Origin: Lachnospiraceae bacterium
Lineage (GTDB): Bacteria; Bacillota; Clostridia; Lachnospirales; Lachnospiraceae
NCBI GenBank assembly: GCA_017469935.1
Contig: JAFUFL010000026.1
Coordinates: forward strand, 1-64,000
DNA length: 64,000 bases
Direction: 5' to 3'
Shown here: piece after piece, positions 1 to 7,300 of the stretch
Layout of the letters: every line of letters starts with the position of its first letter
Position numbering within the stretch: the first letter of the stretch is position 1
Notes under the pieces: generated by a model
What the model saw: the letters and a program-made list of their open reading frames with translations, nothing else
What the model was told of the DNA's origin: nothing
Databases searched by the model: none
Position numbers and translations under genes: made by a program

Positions 1-46
1 CAACTTGATTAAAAGTCAAGTGCTCTACCAACTGAGCTTATGTCCC
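1..46 (-). tRNA. tRNA-Lys (TTT), 3' part cut by window edge
   Basis: The reverse strand shows an acceptor 5' half, a GCTC D stem and an anticodon arm CTTGA/TCAAG around loop CTTTTAA, giving anticodon TTT. The T arm and 3' acceptor lie outside the window. It is the promoter-distal visible member of the array read from position 560 leftwards. Confidence 0.9.
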
Positions 47-50
47 GCAG

Positions 51-122
51 ATGGGCTAGTTGGATTCGAACCACCGCATGCAGCAGTCAAAGTGCTGTGC
101 CTTACCACTTGGCGATAGCCCA
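51..122 (-). tRNA. tRNA-Gln (TTG)
   Basis: Reverse-strand cloverleaf with a 7-bp acceptor TGGGCTA/TAGCCCA, anticodon arm CAGCA/TGCTG around CTTTGAC (anticodon TTG), and T loop TTCGAAT. No CCA is encoded. It lies 5 bases from tRNA-Lys in the same array. Confidence 0.95.
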
Positions 123-144
123 ATGGATATAAGCAATAAAAAAA

Positions 145-219
145 GGTGGGTAATGGGACTCGAACCCACGGTCTCCAGAACCACAATCTGGCGCGTTAGC
201 CAACTACGCCATACCCACC
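145..219 (-). tRNA. tRNA-His (GTG)
   Basis: Reverse-strand cloverleaf with anticodon arm CCAGA/TCTGG around TTGTGGT (anticodon GTG). The extra 5' G opposite a C discriminator, the histidine identity pair G-1:C73, can be read directly at 219 and 145. Confidence 0.95.
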
Positions 220-248
220 ATAAAACAAAGATCCGATTGAATCGGAAG

Positions 249-322
249 TATGCCCGAAGGGACTCGAACCCCCGACACCCGGCTTAGAAGGCCGGTGCTC
301 TATCCAGCTGAGCTACGGACAC
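249..322 (-). tRNA. tRNA-Arg (TCT)
   Basis: Reverse-strand cloverleaf with anticodon arm CCGGC/GCCGG around CTTCTAA (anticodon TCT, AGA codons). The acceptor GTGTCCG/CGGGCAT includes G-U pairs; the discriminator is A. Confidence 0.93.
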
Positions 323-380
323 ATAATCTTGGCAGCAGAATGTGCCTGCCTGCAACTGTCTAAAAATAGGCAATTGTTTA

Positions 381-451
381 AGCGGGTGATGGGAATCGAA
401 CCCACGTATCTAGCTTGGAAGGCTAGTGTTCTACCATTGAACTACACCCGC
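381..451 (-). tRNA. tRNA-Gly (TCC)
   Basis: Reverse-strand cloverleaf with acceptor GCGGGTG/CACCCGC, anticodon arm CTAGC/GCTAG around CTTCCAA (anticodon TCC), and T loop TTCGATT. It complements the two GCC-anticodon glycine tRNAs at 12284-12464. Confidence 0.95.
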
Positions 452-485
452 ATATTAATGAAGGATTATGAAATTCACATCTGAA

Positions 486-559
<74 letters not shown>

Positions 560-583
560 GAACCAATCTCAAATGCAAGTGTT

Positions 584-612
584 ATTATAAGTTGAAGCAC
601 TGAGATTGTCAA
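584..612 (-). promoter_or_regulatory. Promoter of the tRNA array
   Basis: On the reverse strand a perfect -35 TTGACA (607-612) and a perfect -10 TATAAT (584-589) are separated by exactly 17 bases. This is a full consensus sigma-A promoter about 25 bases before tRNA-Pro, as expected for a strongly expressed stable-RNA operon. Confidence 0.92.
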
Positions 613-626
613 CATAGTTTTTCAAC

Positions 627-719
627 TTTTTTTAATCGCCTTTTTTTAATCGGCAATAAATCGCCCGGCGCGGCCTGAGAGAGGCGGTCACGGAAGTGAG
701 TTCCGGTGCCGCCTCGGTT
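627..719. repeat. T-rich direct repeat and imperfect GC inverted repeat
   Basis: Between the tRNA promoter and the phosphoesterase stop lie two near-identical T-tract units ending AATCG (about 627-640 and 642-655). They are followed by an imperfect inverted repeat with arms GAGGCGG/CCGCCTC (about 691-719). The inverted repeat could fold at the 3' end of the phosphoesterase message, but no U tract follows it on that strand, so a terminator role is not supported. Confidence 0.45.
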
Positions 720-751
720 AGAGATCGCTGCCATGTGATTCAAGACAGCGG

Positions 752-1246
752 TCATTGCTCGAGCGGTTCCATATAGCGGATCTCATAGGAGATCACTTTT
801 CCGTCCTCAAGCGTCAGCACGATATAGGACGGCCTTCGGTTTTCCTGGCGCGGCCAGGAAGTGCTGCCCGGATTGAGCATGAGGATGCCCTTGCAATACT
901 CGGCGACCGGCTCGTGAGAGTGCCCGTAAACGGCGATGGAAGCGCCGCGGCGGGCGGCTTCCCTTTGCAGGTCCGAATATCCGGCGTGAAGATTGTAGCG
1001 GTGGCCGTGGGTCATGAAGATCCGGCAGCCGCACAACTCGACGATCCTTTCGTAAGGAGCATCGGTGAAGAAGTCGTTATTGCCGGCGACGTAATAGAAG
1101 GGGCAGTCCGTGAGCTCGCGGTAGACAAACTCACTGCCTTCAAAATCGCCGGTGTGGAGCATAACGTCCATGTCCCCTTCCGCGGACAGGATGCGGAGAA
1201 AAATATCATCCTGCGCATGGGTATCCCCAAGGATCAATATTTTCAT
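752..1246 (-). CDS. YfcE/MJ0936-type metallophosphoesterase
   Basis: A 164-aa cytosolic calcineurin-fold phosphodiesterase. The metal-binding motifs are all visible in order: GDTH at residues 7-10, HTGD at 31-34, GNND at 55-58, THGH near 80 and YGHSH near 111. The start was set at the ATG at 1244-1246 because it gives the usual family N-terminus MKILILGDTH and overlaps the rdgB stop codon by four bases (ATGA), implying translational coupling; a longer upstream frame lacks homology-like sequence. Family members hydrolyse phosphodiesters in vitro and their physiological substrates are mostly unknown. Pairing with rdgB in one operon is common in Firmicutes, so a nucleotide housekeeping role is inferred. 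Confidence 0.9.
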   Translation of the reverse strand: MKILILGDTHAQDDIFLRILSAEGDMDVMLHTGDFEGSEFVYRELTDCPFYYVAGNNDFFTDAPYERIVELCGCRIFMTHGHRYNLHAGYSDLQREAARRGASIAVYGHSHEPVAEYCKGILMLNPGSTSWPRQENRRPSYIVLTLEDGKVISYEIRYMEPLEQ

Positions 1247-1947
1247 TGGGCTGTACCGTCCCCTGAAGTTTCTTTTGAGGCTTCTTCTAAGGAGCCGTTC
1301 TCCGCGCACCAGACATGGTAGAGCGCGATCATGGCGCGAAATGCCTTGCCGCGGTGGCTGATCTCGTTTTTCTCCTCTTCCGTGATCTCGGCGCTGGTTT
1401 TGCCGTACTCGGGAAGATAGAAGAAAGGATCGTAACCAAAGCCGTTCTGTCCGTTAATGCTGTGCGCGATCACGCCTTCCATGGTGCCGCGTACCACGTG
1501 CTCGGTCCCGTCGGGGAAGATCGCGGCCACGGCTGCGACGAATCTCGCCGTCCGCTCCTCTTCGGGGACGTCCTCCATGCGCTTCATGATCTGCTCCATC
1601 TTGTAGTTGTAGTCCGTATCATAGCCGAGATAGCGGGCGGAATAGATGCCGGGCTCGCCCCCGAGGGCGTCGACCACAAGGCCGGAGTCGTCGGACATGA
1701 CGATGATCTGTGTATCCGTCGGGTCAAAAGAGAGAGTGCCGTCCTCTGTTTTTTGGCAGATCAGTGCGGAGACGGCTCGCGCCTTGATGAGCGCGTTCTC
1801 TTCAAAGGTCGTGCCGGTCTCGTCGGGATCGGCTTCCACGCCGGCTTCTCTCATGGAGAGGACCTCCGCGTCCGGATCGGTGATGATGTCGCGGATCTCG
1901 CGAATCTTGCCTTTGTTGCCTGTTGCGATGATAAAGAGATGTTTCAT
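1243..1947 (-). CDS. rdgB: XTP/dITP (non-canonical purine NTP) pyrophosphatase
   Basis: A 234-aa RdgB/HAM1-family protein that hydrolyses dITP and XTP to monophosphates, keeping deaminated purines out of DNA and RNA. The N-terminal substrate motif ATGNKGKIREI follows the first strand. Further signatures are DDSGLVVDALGG and PGIYSARY in the middle, then FGYDPFF and the late SHRGKAFRAM segment. It is about 30 residues longer than typical members because of a hydrophilic C-terminal tail. Its start overlaps the stop of the upstream methyltransferase (ATGA at 1944-1947) and its stop overlaps the phosphoesterase start, so the three genes form a coupled operon. Confidence 0.95.
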   Translation of the reverse strand: MKHLFIIATGNKGKIREIRDIITDPDAEVLSMREAGVEADPDETGTTFEENALIKARAVSALICQKTEDGTLSFDPTDTQIIVMSDDSGLVVDALGGEPGIYSARYLGYDTDYNYKMEQIMKRMEDVPEEERTARFVAAVAAIFPDGTEHVVRGTMEGVIAHSINGQNGFGYDPFFYLPEYGKTSAEITEEEKNEISHRGKAFRAMIALYHVWCAENGSLEEASKETSGDGTAQ

Positions 1948-3101
1948 TGTTTGTTTCTCCTTTGCGGCTTGGGACCGGGGAACATGTAAAAATAGGTCTT
2001 GAGCATACCGTTATAGATCTTGCGGTTTTTGGCCGCTTTCAGTCCCAGTTCGGCCTCACACCCGCTGAAGGAAGTGATCAGGTACATGGACCAGGAATCC
2101 AGTCTTCGATAGGCGTCCCCCAGCTCGCGGTAGAGCTTTCGGACGGAATCTTCTTCGGAACCGGTCAGGCGCTCGCCGTAGGGCGGGTTGGTGATCAGGA
2201 AACCGTACTTTTTGGGGTGGGAGAGTTTGGCAACGGGCCTCGTCTGGAAATGGATCAGGTGGTCCACACCGGCGAGCTTGGCGTTTGCCCTGGCGGCGGC
2301 GATCGCATCGGGATCGATGTCGTAGCCCTGCAGGTCCGTCTCGATGTTCGGCGTCTCCAGGTCGAGCGCTTCGTCGCGGCTGTCCTTCCAAACGGAGGGA
2401 GCAATCAGGTGCTTCCAGGTCTCGGCCGTAAAGGTGCGGTTTACGCCGGGAGCGATGTTTGCGGCGATCATGGCGGCCTCGATCGGGAAGGTGCCGCTTC
2501 CGCAGAAAGGATCCACGAGGATCCTGTCGGGCTTCCAGGGGGTCAGCGCGAGCAGGCCCGCGGCCAGATTTTCCGCGATGGGAGCCGTGACCTTGTACTT
2601 GCGGTAGCCCCGCTTGTGGAGGGATTCGCCGGTCGTATCGAGGGCGACCGTCACTTCGTCCTTCATCAGAAAGACGCGGACGGGATAGGAGTCCCCGGTC
2701 TCGGGAAACTGCTGCATCTTGTATTTGCGCTTCATCCGCTCTACCATGGCTTTTTTCATGATGGACTGGATATCGGAAGGGGAGAAGAGTTTGCTCTTGA
2801 CGCTGGCCGCCTTGGCAACCCAGAAGCGGGCGTCGGCGGGCAGAAATTCCTCCCAAGGCAGGGAAAGAGTTCCCTGGAACAATTCCTCGAAGGTCTCGGC
2901 GTGGAAGGAGCCGACCTTTAAGAGGACGCGCTCTCCGGTGCGGATGCCGATGTTGGCGCGGGCTACAGCCTCCTCGTCGCCGAGAAAGGTCACGCGGCCG
3001 TCGCTGACCTCGGTGATCTCGTACCCGATCTCATAGATTTCGTTTTTCAACACACTCTCCATGCCGAAATGGCAGGGAATGATCAGTTCGTATTGGGACA
3101 T
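1944..3101 (-). CDS. THUMP-domain class I RNA methyltransferase (RlmL/YpsC-like)
   Basis: A 385-aa SAM-dependent methyltransferase of the COG0116 type. An N-terminal ferredoxin-like/THUMP region (about residues 1-160) is followed by a UPF0020 catalytic domain with the SAM loop DPFCGSGTFPIEAAM and the N6/N2-amino methylase motif NPPYGERL. Family members modify a guanosine of 23S rRNA (m2G). The start at 3099-3101 is preferred because a GGAGAA ribosome site lies 7 bases upstream and MSQYELIIPCHFGMES matches the family start; the in-frame extension upstream runs through a GC-rich repeat. It is the first gene of the operon with rdgB and the phosphoesterase. The exact rRNA target is inferred. Confidence 0.9.
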   Translation of the reverse strand: MSQYELIIPCHFGMESVLKNEIYEIGYEITEVSDGRVTFLGDEEAVARANIGIRTGERVLLKVGSFHAETFEELFQGTLSLPWEEFLPADARFWVAKAASVKSKLFSPSDIQSIMKKAMVERMKRKYKMQQFPETGDSYPVRVFLMKDEVTVALDTTGESLHKRGYRKYKVTAPIAENLAAGLLALTPWKPDRILVDPFCGSGTFPIEAAMIAANIAPGVNRTFTAETWKHLIAPSVWKDSRDEALDLETPNIETDLQGYDIDPDAIAAARANAKLAGVDHLIHFQTRPVAKLSHPKKYGFLITNPPYGERLTGSEEDSVRKLYRELGDAYRRLDSWSMYLITSFSGCEAELGLKAAKNRKIYNGMLKTYFYMFPGPKPQRRNKQ

Positions 3102-3118
3102 AGTATTCTCCGTTATAT

Positions 3119-3186
3119 GATGCACACGCGCGCGAATAAAGACAGAGGCTGCCTTGCGGACAGCCGCGCGCGGCGCCGGCCCGCGC
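3119..3186 (+). repeat. GC-rich hairpin repeat, diverged copy
   Basis: Begins GATGCACACGCG like the tandem copies at 37590-37745 and the copy at 48755-48817. Outer arms CGCGCGCG at 3127-3134 and 3165-3172 pair; the other copies have GTGC on the left and GCAC on the right where this one has GCGC on both sides, a compensatory change. An inner hairpin GGCTG/CAGCC sits between. It lies just upstream of the methyltransferase start. Confidence 0.6.
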
Positions 3187-3280
3187 ATTGGGCCTTTAAC
3201 CTGTGATTTTCCTACTCATCATAACTGGGGAGGGGAGTTTGCGCAAGTGGTGGAGGGAACTCCTCTTCATCAAAGGGGCG

Positions 3281-3543
3281 AACTTCACACCGAAGCATAT
3301 ATCCTGTCAGCAGCGCCTTTTCAAAAACGTGGAATAAACTTTGCACCGGAGCATATACCCTGTCAGAAACGACTTTTCAAGGACGGGAAAGGACCTAAAC
3401 AATAAAAAAGAGATGACACCGCTGTGCCATCTCTTTTTTGCTAAATCATCTTTCCCGTCCTTGAAACCGGAGTGTATGACAGGGTATATGCGCAGGTGCG
3501 CAAGTCATTCCGGTGAAACCGGGGTGCATGACAGGGTATATGC
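3281..3543. repeat. Mirrored repeat array with GCATATACCCTGTCA cores
   Basis: Two imperfect ~49-base direct copies (3281-3329 and 3337-3385) carry the core GCATATACCCTGTCA or a close variant. Two further copies of the core lie in the opposite orientation at 3477-3491 and 3529-3543. The inner arms 3378-3390 and 3451-3463 are exact reverse complements (13 bases) and enclose the gdhA terminator. The whole 3102-3567 gap holds only this array, the GC-rich repeat and the terminator; I see no gene in it. Confidence 0.75.
3404..3439 (-). terminator. Terminator of gdhA (bidirectional form)
   Basis: A 16-bp stem with one mismatch (A6-GAGATGACAC against GTGCCATCTC-T6) and a 4-base loop CGCT, with A/T tracts at both ends so it can work on either strand. 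It is about 130 bases past the gdhA stop. Confidence 0.85.
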
Positions 3544-3567
3544 GCAGGTGCAGAACTCACCACCTAC

Positions 3568-4983
<1,416 letters not shown>

Positions 4984-4985
4984 TT

Positions 4986-4997
4986 ATTGTATACAAT
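4986..4997. promoter_or_regulatory. Operator-like palindrome ATTGTATACAAT (gdhA leader)
   Basis: A perfect 12-base palindrome in the gdhA 5' leader. The same sequence with one change recurs at 5173-5184, beyond the promoter. TTGTATACAA-type sites resemble operators of GntR-family regulators. The regulator is not in the window. Confidence 0.5.
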
Positions 4998-5078
4998 CTC
5001 TGACATAAAGGAACGCTTTGGCTGAAAAACGCCATTGGGCATAATCAACAAAGCGGACACTGCTTTCTCTTTTGGGTT

Positions 5079-5107
5079 ATTATAAAACGCCCAATACACA
5101 TGTGCAA
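5079..5107 (-). promoter_or_regulatory. gdhA promoter
   Basis: Reverse strand -35 TTGCAC (5102-5107) and perfect -10 TATAAT (5079-5084) with a 17-base spacer. The expected start gives a leader of about 170 bases containing the palindrome at 4986-4997. Confidence 0.8.
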
Positions 5108-5172
5108 TATGGCAAAATAGAGAAGCAGAAAATGTTATACAGGGCAATTATTGTTGATATTTTACAATAATT

Positions 5173-5184
5173 ATTGTATACAAG
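5173..5184. promoter_or_regulatory. Second operator-like site, 11/12 match
   Basis: ATTGTATACAAG, centred 187 bases from the perfect copy at 4986-4997, with the gdhA promoter between the two. The arrangement would suit looping repression, but that is inference from spacing alone. Confidence 0.45.
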
Positions 5185-5324
5185 AATACAATAATGAAAC
5201 TTTGCGCGATTTAGCGCTTTAATGGGAAAAATTGACGGATTGGATTAAAGGGTAGGCTGCTGCGGTTTCAAGGCATGATGGGGGGATTCTGGGGGAGATG
5301 GGGGATTCCGGGGACGCAACTCAT

Positions 5325-5461
5325 TTCTGACGTTTGAGTGGTTGTGGAGGAGGCTCGGCAACCATTCGGGCGTCATTTTGCTTGATTCAGGTTCGTTCTG
5401 ACGTTTGAGTGGTTGCGGGGCACCCTCTGCAACCACTTCAACGTCAATCTACTTGATTCAG
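5325..5461. repeat. Tandem 66-base hairpin repeat (two units)
   Basis: Two units, 5325-5390 and 5396-5461, share TCTGACGTTTGAGTGGTTG at the left, GCAACCA near the middle and CTTGATTCAG at the right. Each is itself a hairpin: in unit 2 the arms 5399-5416 and 5429-5446 pair over 18 bases with few mismatches. No convincing gene lies in 5240-6091. Confidence 0.75.
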
Positions 5462-5780
5462 CCCTGGTTGGATCATATGCGGGAAATTTGATCAGCTTGC
5501 CCCCATGGAAATTTGGCGGAAGGCTGAAATTCTGTAAATATCGGCATATTTCTGGGCAAGTTGGACCATAGGGCACATTACTAAGACGGTTGCTTCCATT
5601 TTGTGTTGTGACAACTTTCTGCTATGGGGGCCATCGAGGAAGAATTCTTGTTTCTGGTCCAACTTCGGAAAGAACTGTCCGGATTTCTGCATAATCTGCA
5701 GTAGATCAGAAAAGTGAGTGGAGGCCATGAAAGAAAAAATGTGCAAATAATCCAACTCGCTCTTCTGCTGGAGGAGACTG

Positions 5781-5990
5781 CCAAACAACTGCCGCAGGAG
5801 CCCCCACCTGCGGCACCAGAACATCAGAAGGAACTCGAACAACTCACAATGCCAAACAACTGCCGCAGGAGCCCCACCTGCGGCACCAGAACATCAGAAG
5901 GCACCAGAGGGGCAGAAGCCATAGCAGAATAGACTTAAATAACTCACAATAACAAACAACTGCCGCAGAAGTCCTCTTCTGCGGCAGTTG
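5781..5990. repeat. Three hairpin repeats with TGCCGCAG stems downstream of asnA
   Basis: Three copies of CAACTGCCGCAG-loop-CTGCGGCA occur at about 5786-5815, 5857-5885 and 5957-5990. The first two share longer flanks (CCAGAACATCAGAAGG). In the third the stem is extended and perfect (CAACTGCCGCAGAA/TTCTGCGGCAGTTG), and the G-C pair at the top of the stem has become A-T, a compensatory change. Confidence 0.75.
5947..5990 (-). terminator. Probable asnA terminator
   Basis: On the reverse strand the perfect 14-bp hairpin (arms 5977-5990 and 5957-5970, loop 5971-5976) is followed by TTTGTTATTG. It is the first strong hairpin about 100 bases past the asnA stop. The T tract is interrupted, so efficiency is uncertain. 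Confidence 0.55.
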
Positions 5991-6091
5991 AACGTAAGAA
6001 AAGCGTGTTCCGGATTTCTCTTAAATGAGACAACCCCGGAATTGCTATTTTGGCAATTATTAAATATGATTGGCCGGACCTTTTCGAGAGG

Positions 6092-7099
6092 TTACAGCAG
6101 CGCGACGCCCGCCTTCTCGCAGGCCGCGATCACGTCCTCGGGCCAGATCGAGCTGTGCACTTCGCCGATGTGGGCTTTGCGCAGGAAGAACATGCAGATT
6201 CGGGACTGGCCGATTCCGCCGCCGATGGTGAAGGGGAGCCGCTCCTCGAGGATCGCCTTCTGGAAAGGGAGCTCCGCTCTCTCGGGGCAGCCTGCTTTGG
6301 CGAGCTGCTCGCGCAGCGCGTCGGCGTCGACGCGGATTCCCATGGAGGAGAGTTCCAGCGCGATGTCGAGCACGGGGTAGTAGACGAGGATGTCGGCGTT
6401 GAGCTTCCAGTCGTCGTAGTCGGGCGCGCGCCCGTCGTGGGGCTCACCGTTTGCGAGCTTGTCGCCGATCTGCATCAGGCAGACGGCACCTTTTTCGCGG
6501 CTGATCAGGTACTCGCGCTCCTTGGGAGTCTTGTCCGGATAGAGGGCTTCCAGCTCGGAGGTTGTGATAAAGAAAATATCATGAGGAAGGATTTCCTCGA
6601 TGTAGTCGTAGCGGATCGCCATGTATTTCTCGGTCTTGCGAAGGACTCGGTAGACATTCTGGACGACTGTCTTGAGAGTCTCCATGGTGCGGTCCTCTTT
6701 GGTGATGATCTTTTCCCAGTCCCACTGGTCCACGTAGATGGAGTGGATGTTATCGGTGTCTTCGTCGCGGCGGATCGCCACCATGTCGGTGTACAGGCCT
6801 TCGCCGACGCTGAATCCGTATTTGCCCAGGGCATAGCGCTTCCATTTCGCGAGGGAATGGACGACTTCCGCCATCTCTCCGGATTCTTTGATGTCAAAAG
6901 ATACAGGGCGCTCCACGCCATTGAGATTATCATTGAGTCCGGATTCGGGACGGACAAACAAAGGAGCGGAGACGCGGCGCAGGTTGAGCCGCTCTGCCAG
7001 AAGATTCTGGAAGAAATCCTTTACGGTTTTGATGGCGATCTGGGTCTCGTGAAGATCCAGGGACGACTGATACTGATCGGGAATGATTAATCTTTCCAT
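6092..7099 (-). CDS. asnA: Aspartate--ammonia ligase (asparagine synthetase A)
   Basis: A 335-aa AsnA-family enzyme that makes asparagine from aspartate, ammonia and ATP. It is a class II aminoacyl-tRNA-synthetase-like fold acting in the cytosol. Visible signatures are RPVSFDI, the [10 protein letters not shown] block, [11 protein letters not shown], and the C-terminal [12 protein letters not shown] motif. Length matches E. coli AsnA (330 aa). The ATG at 7097-7099 is chosen because [20 protein letters not shown] is the usual start and AAAGGG lies just upstream; the longer frame is unsupported. I looked for a T-box leader and found none. It is monocistronic and diverges from the helicase gene. 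Confidence 0.97.
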   Translation of the reverse strand: MERLIIPDQYQSSLDLHETQIAIKTVKDFFQNLLAERLNLRRVSAPLFVRPESGLNDNLNGVERPVSFDIKESGEMAEVVHSLAKWKRYALGKYGFSVGEGLYTDMVAIRRDEDTDNIHSIYVDQWDWEKIITKEDRTMETLKTVVQNVYRVLRKTEKYMAIRYDYIEEILPHDIFFITTSELEALYPDKTPKEREYLISREKGAVCLMQIGDKLANGEPHDGRAPDYDDWKLNADILVYYPVLDIALELSSMGIRVDADALREQLAKAGCPERAELPFQKAILEERLPFTIGGGIGQSRICMFFLRKAHIGEVHSSIWPEDVIAACEKAGVALL

Positions 7100-7145
7100 A
7101 ATGCCCTTTCCGCCGGCCGCAGAGTAACTTCGCGGCAGCATTAAA

Positions 7146-7217
7146 CTCTGTGGGAAGGTTCCCGCCTTGACGGGCGGTGCCTTCGCGGCACAGGCGGCTC
7201 GCTCTTCGAGCCCTGAA
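7146..7217 (+). repeat. Partial GC-rich hairpin repeat
   Basis: The right half (GCGGCACAGGCGGCTCGCT with a GGCTCG/CGAGCC hairpin and CCTGA) matches the 3' half of the 37590-37745 units; the left half has different hairpins. It lies in the divergent asnA/helicase spacer. Confidence 0.45.
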
Positions 7218-7287
7218 AACTATAAAACACGGTTAATTTAATCGCAAATCCGGGAAAAATGCAATAACAGGTTAAAGAAAGGAATGT

Positions 7288-7293
7288 TATACT
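7288..7293 (+). promoter_or_regulatory. -10-like TATACT immediately before the helicase ATG
   Basis: TATACT ends 8 bases before the start codon at 7301. The nearest Shine-Dalgarno-like AAAGG is about 19 bases away. If this -10 is used, the transcript would be almost leaderless. No good -35 is visible, so this is tentative. Confidence 0.3.
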
Positions 7294-7300
7294 GCTTTGT

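Noticed and set aside
60-287. A 75-aa plus-strand frame across the tRNA array
   Set aside because: It is the complement of three tRNA genes.
5492-5842. A 116-aa minus-strand frame in the asnA 3' spacer
   Set aside because: No ribosome site, no recognisable domain, and it runs into hairpin repeats; composition does not look coding.
7146-7217. Possible T-box-like GGGCGGTGCC in the asnA/helicase spacer
   Set aside because: It is on the strand of the helicase rather than asnA, lacks the specifier and antiterminator pairing, and matches the GC-rich repeat family better.
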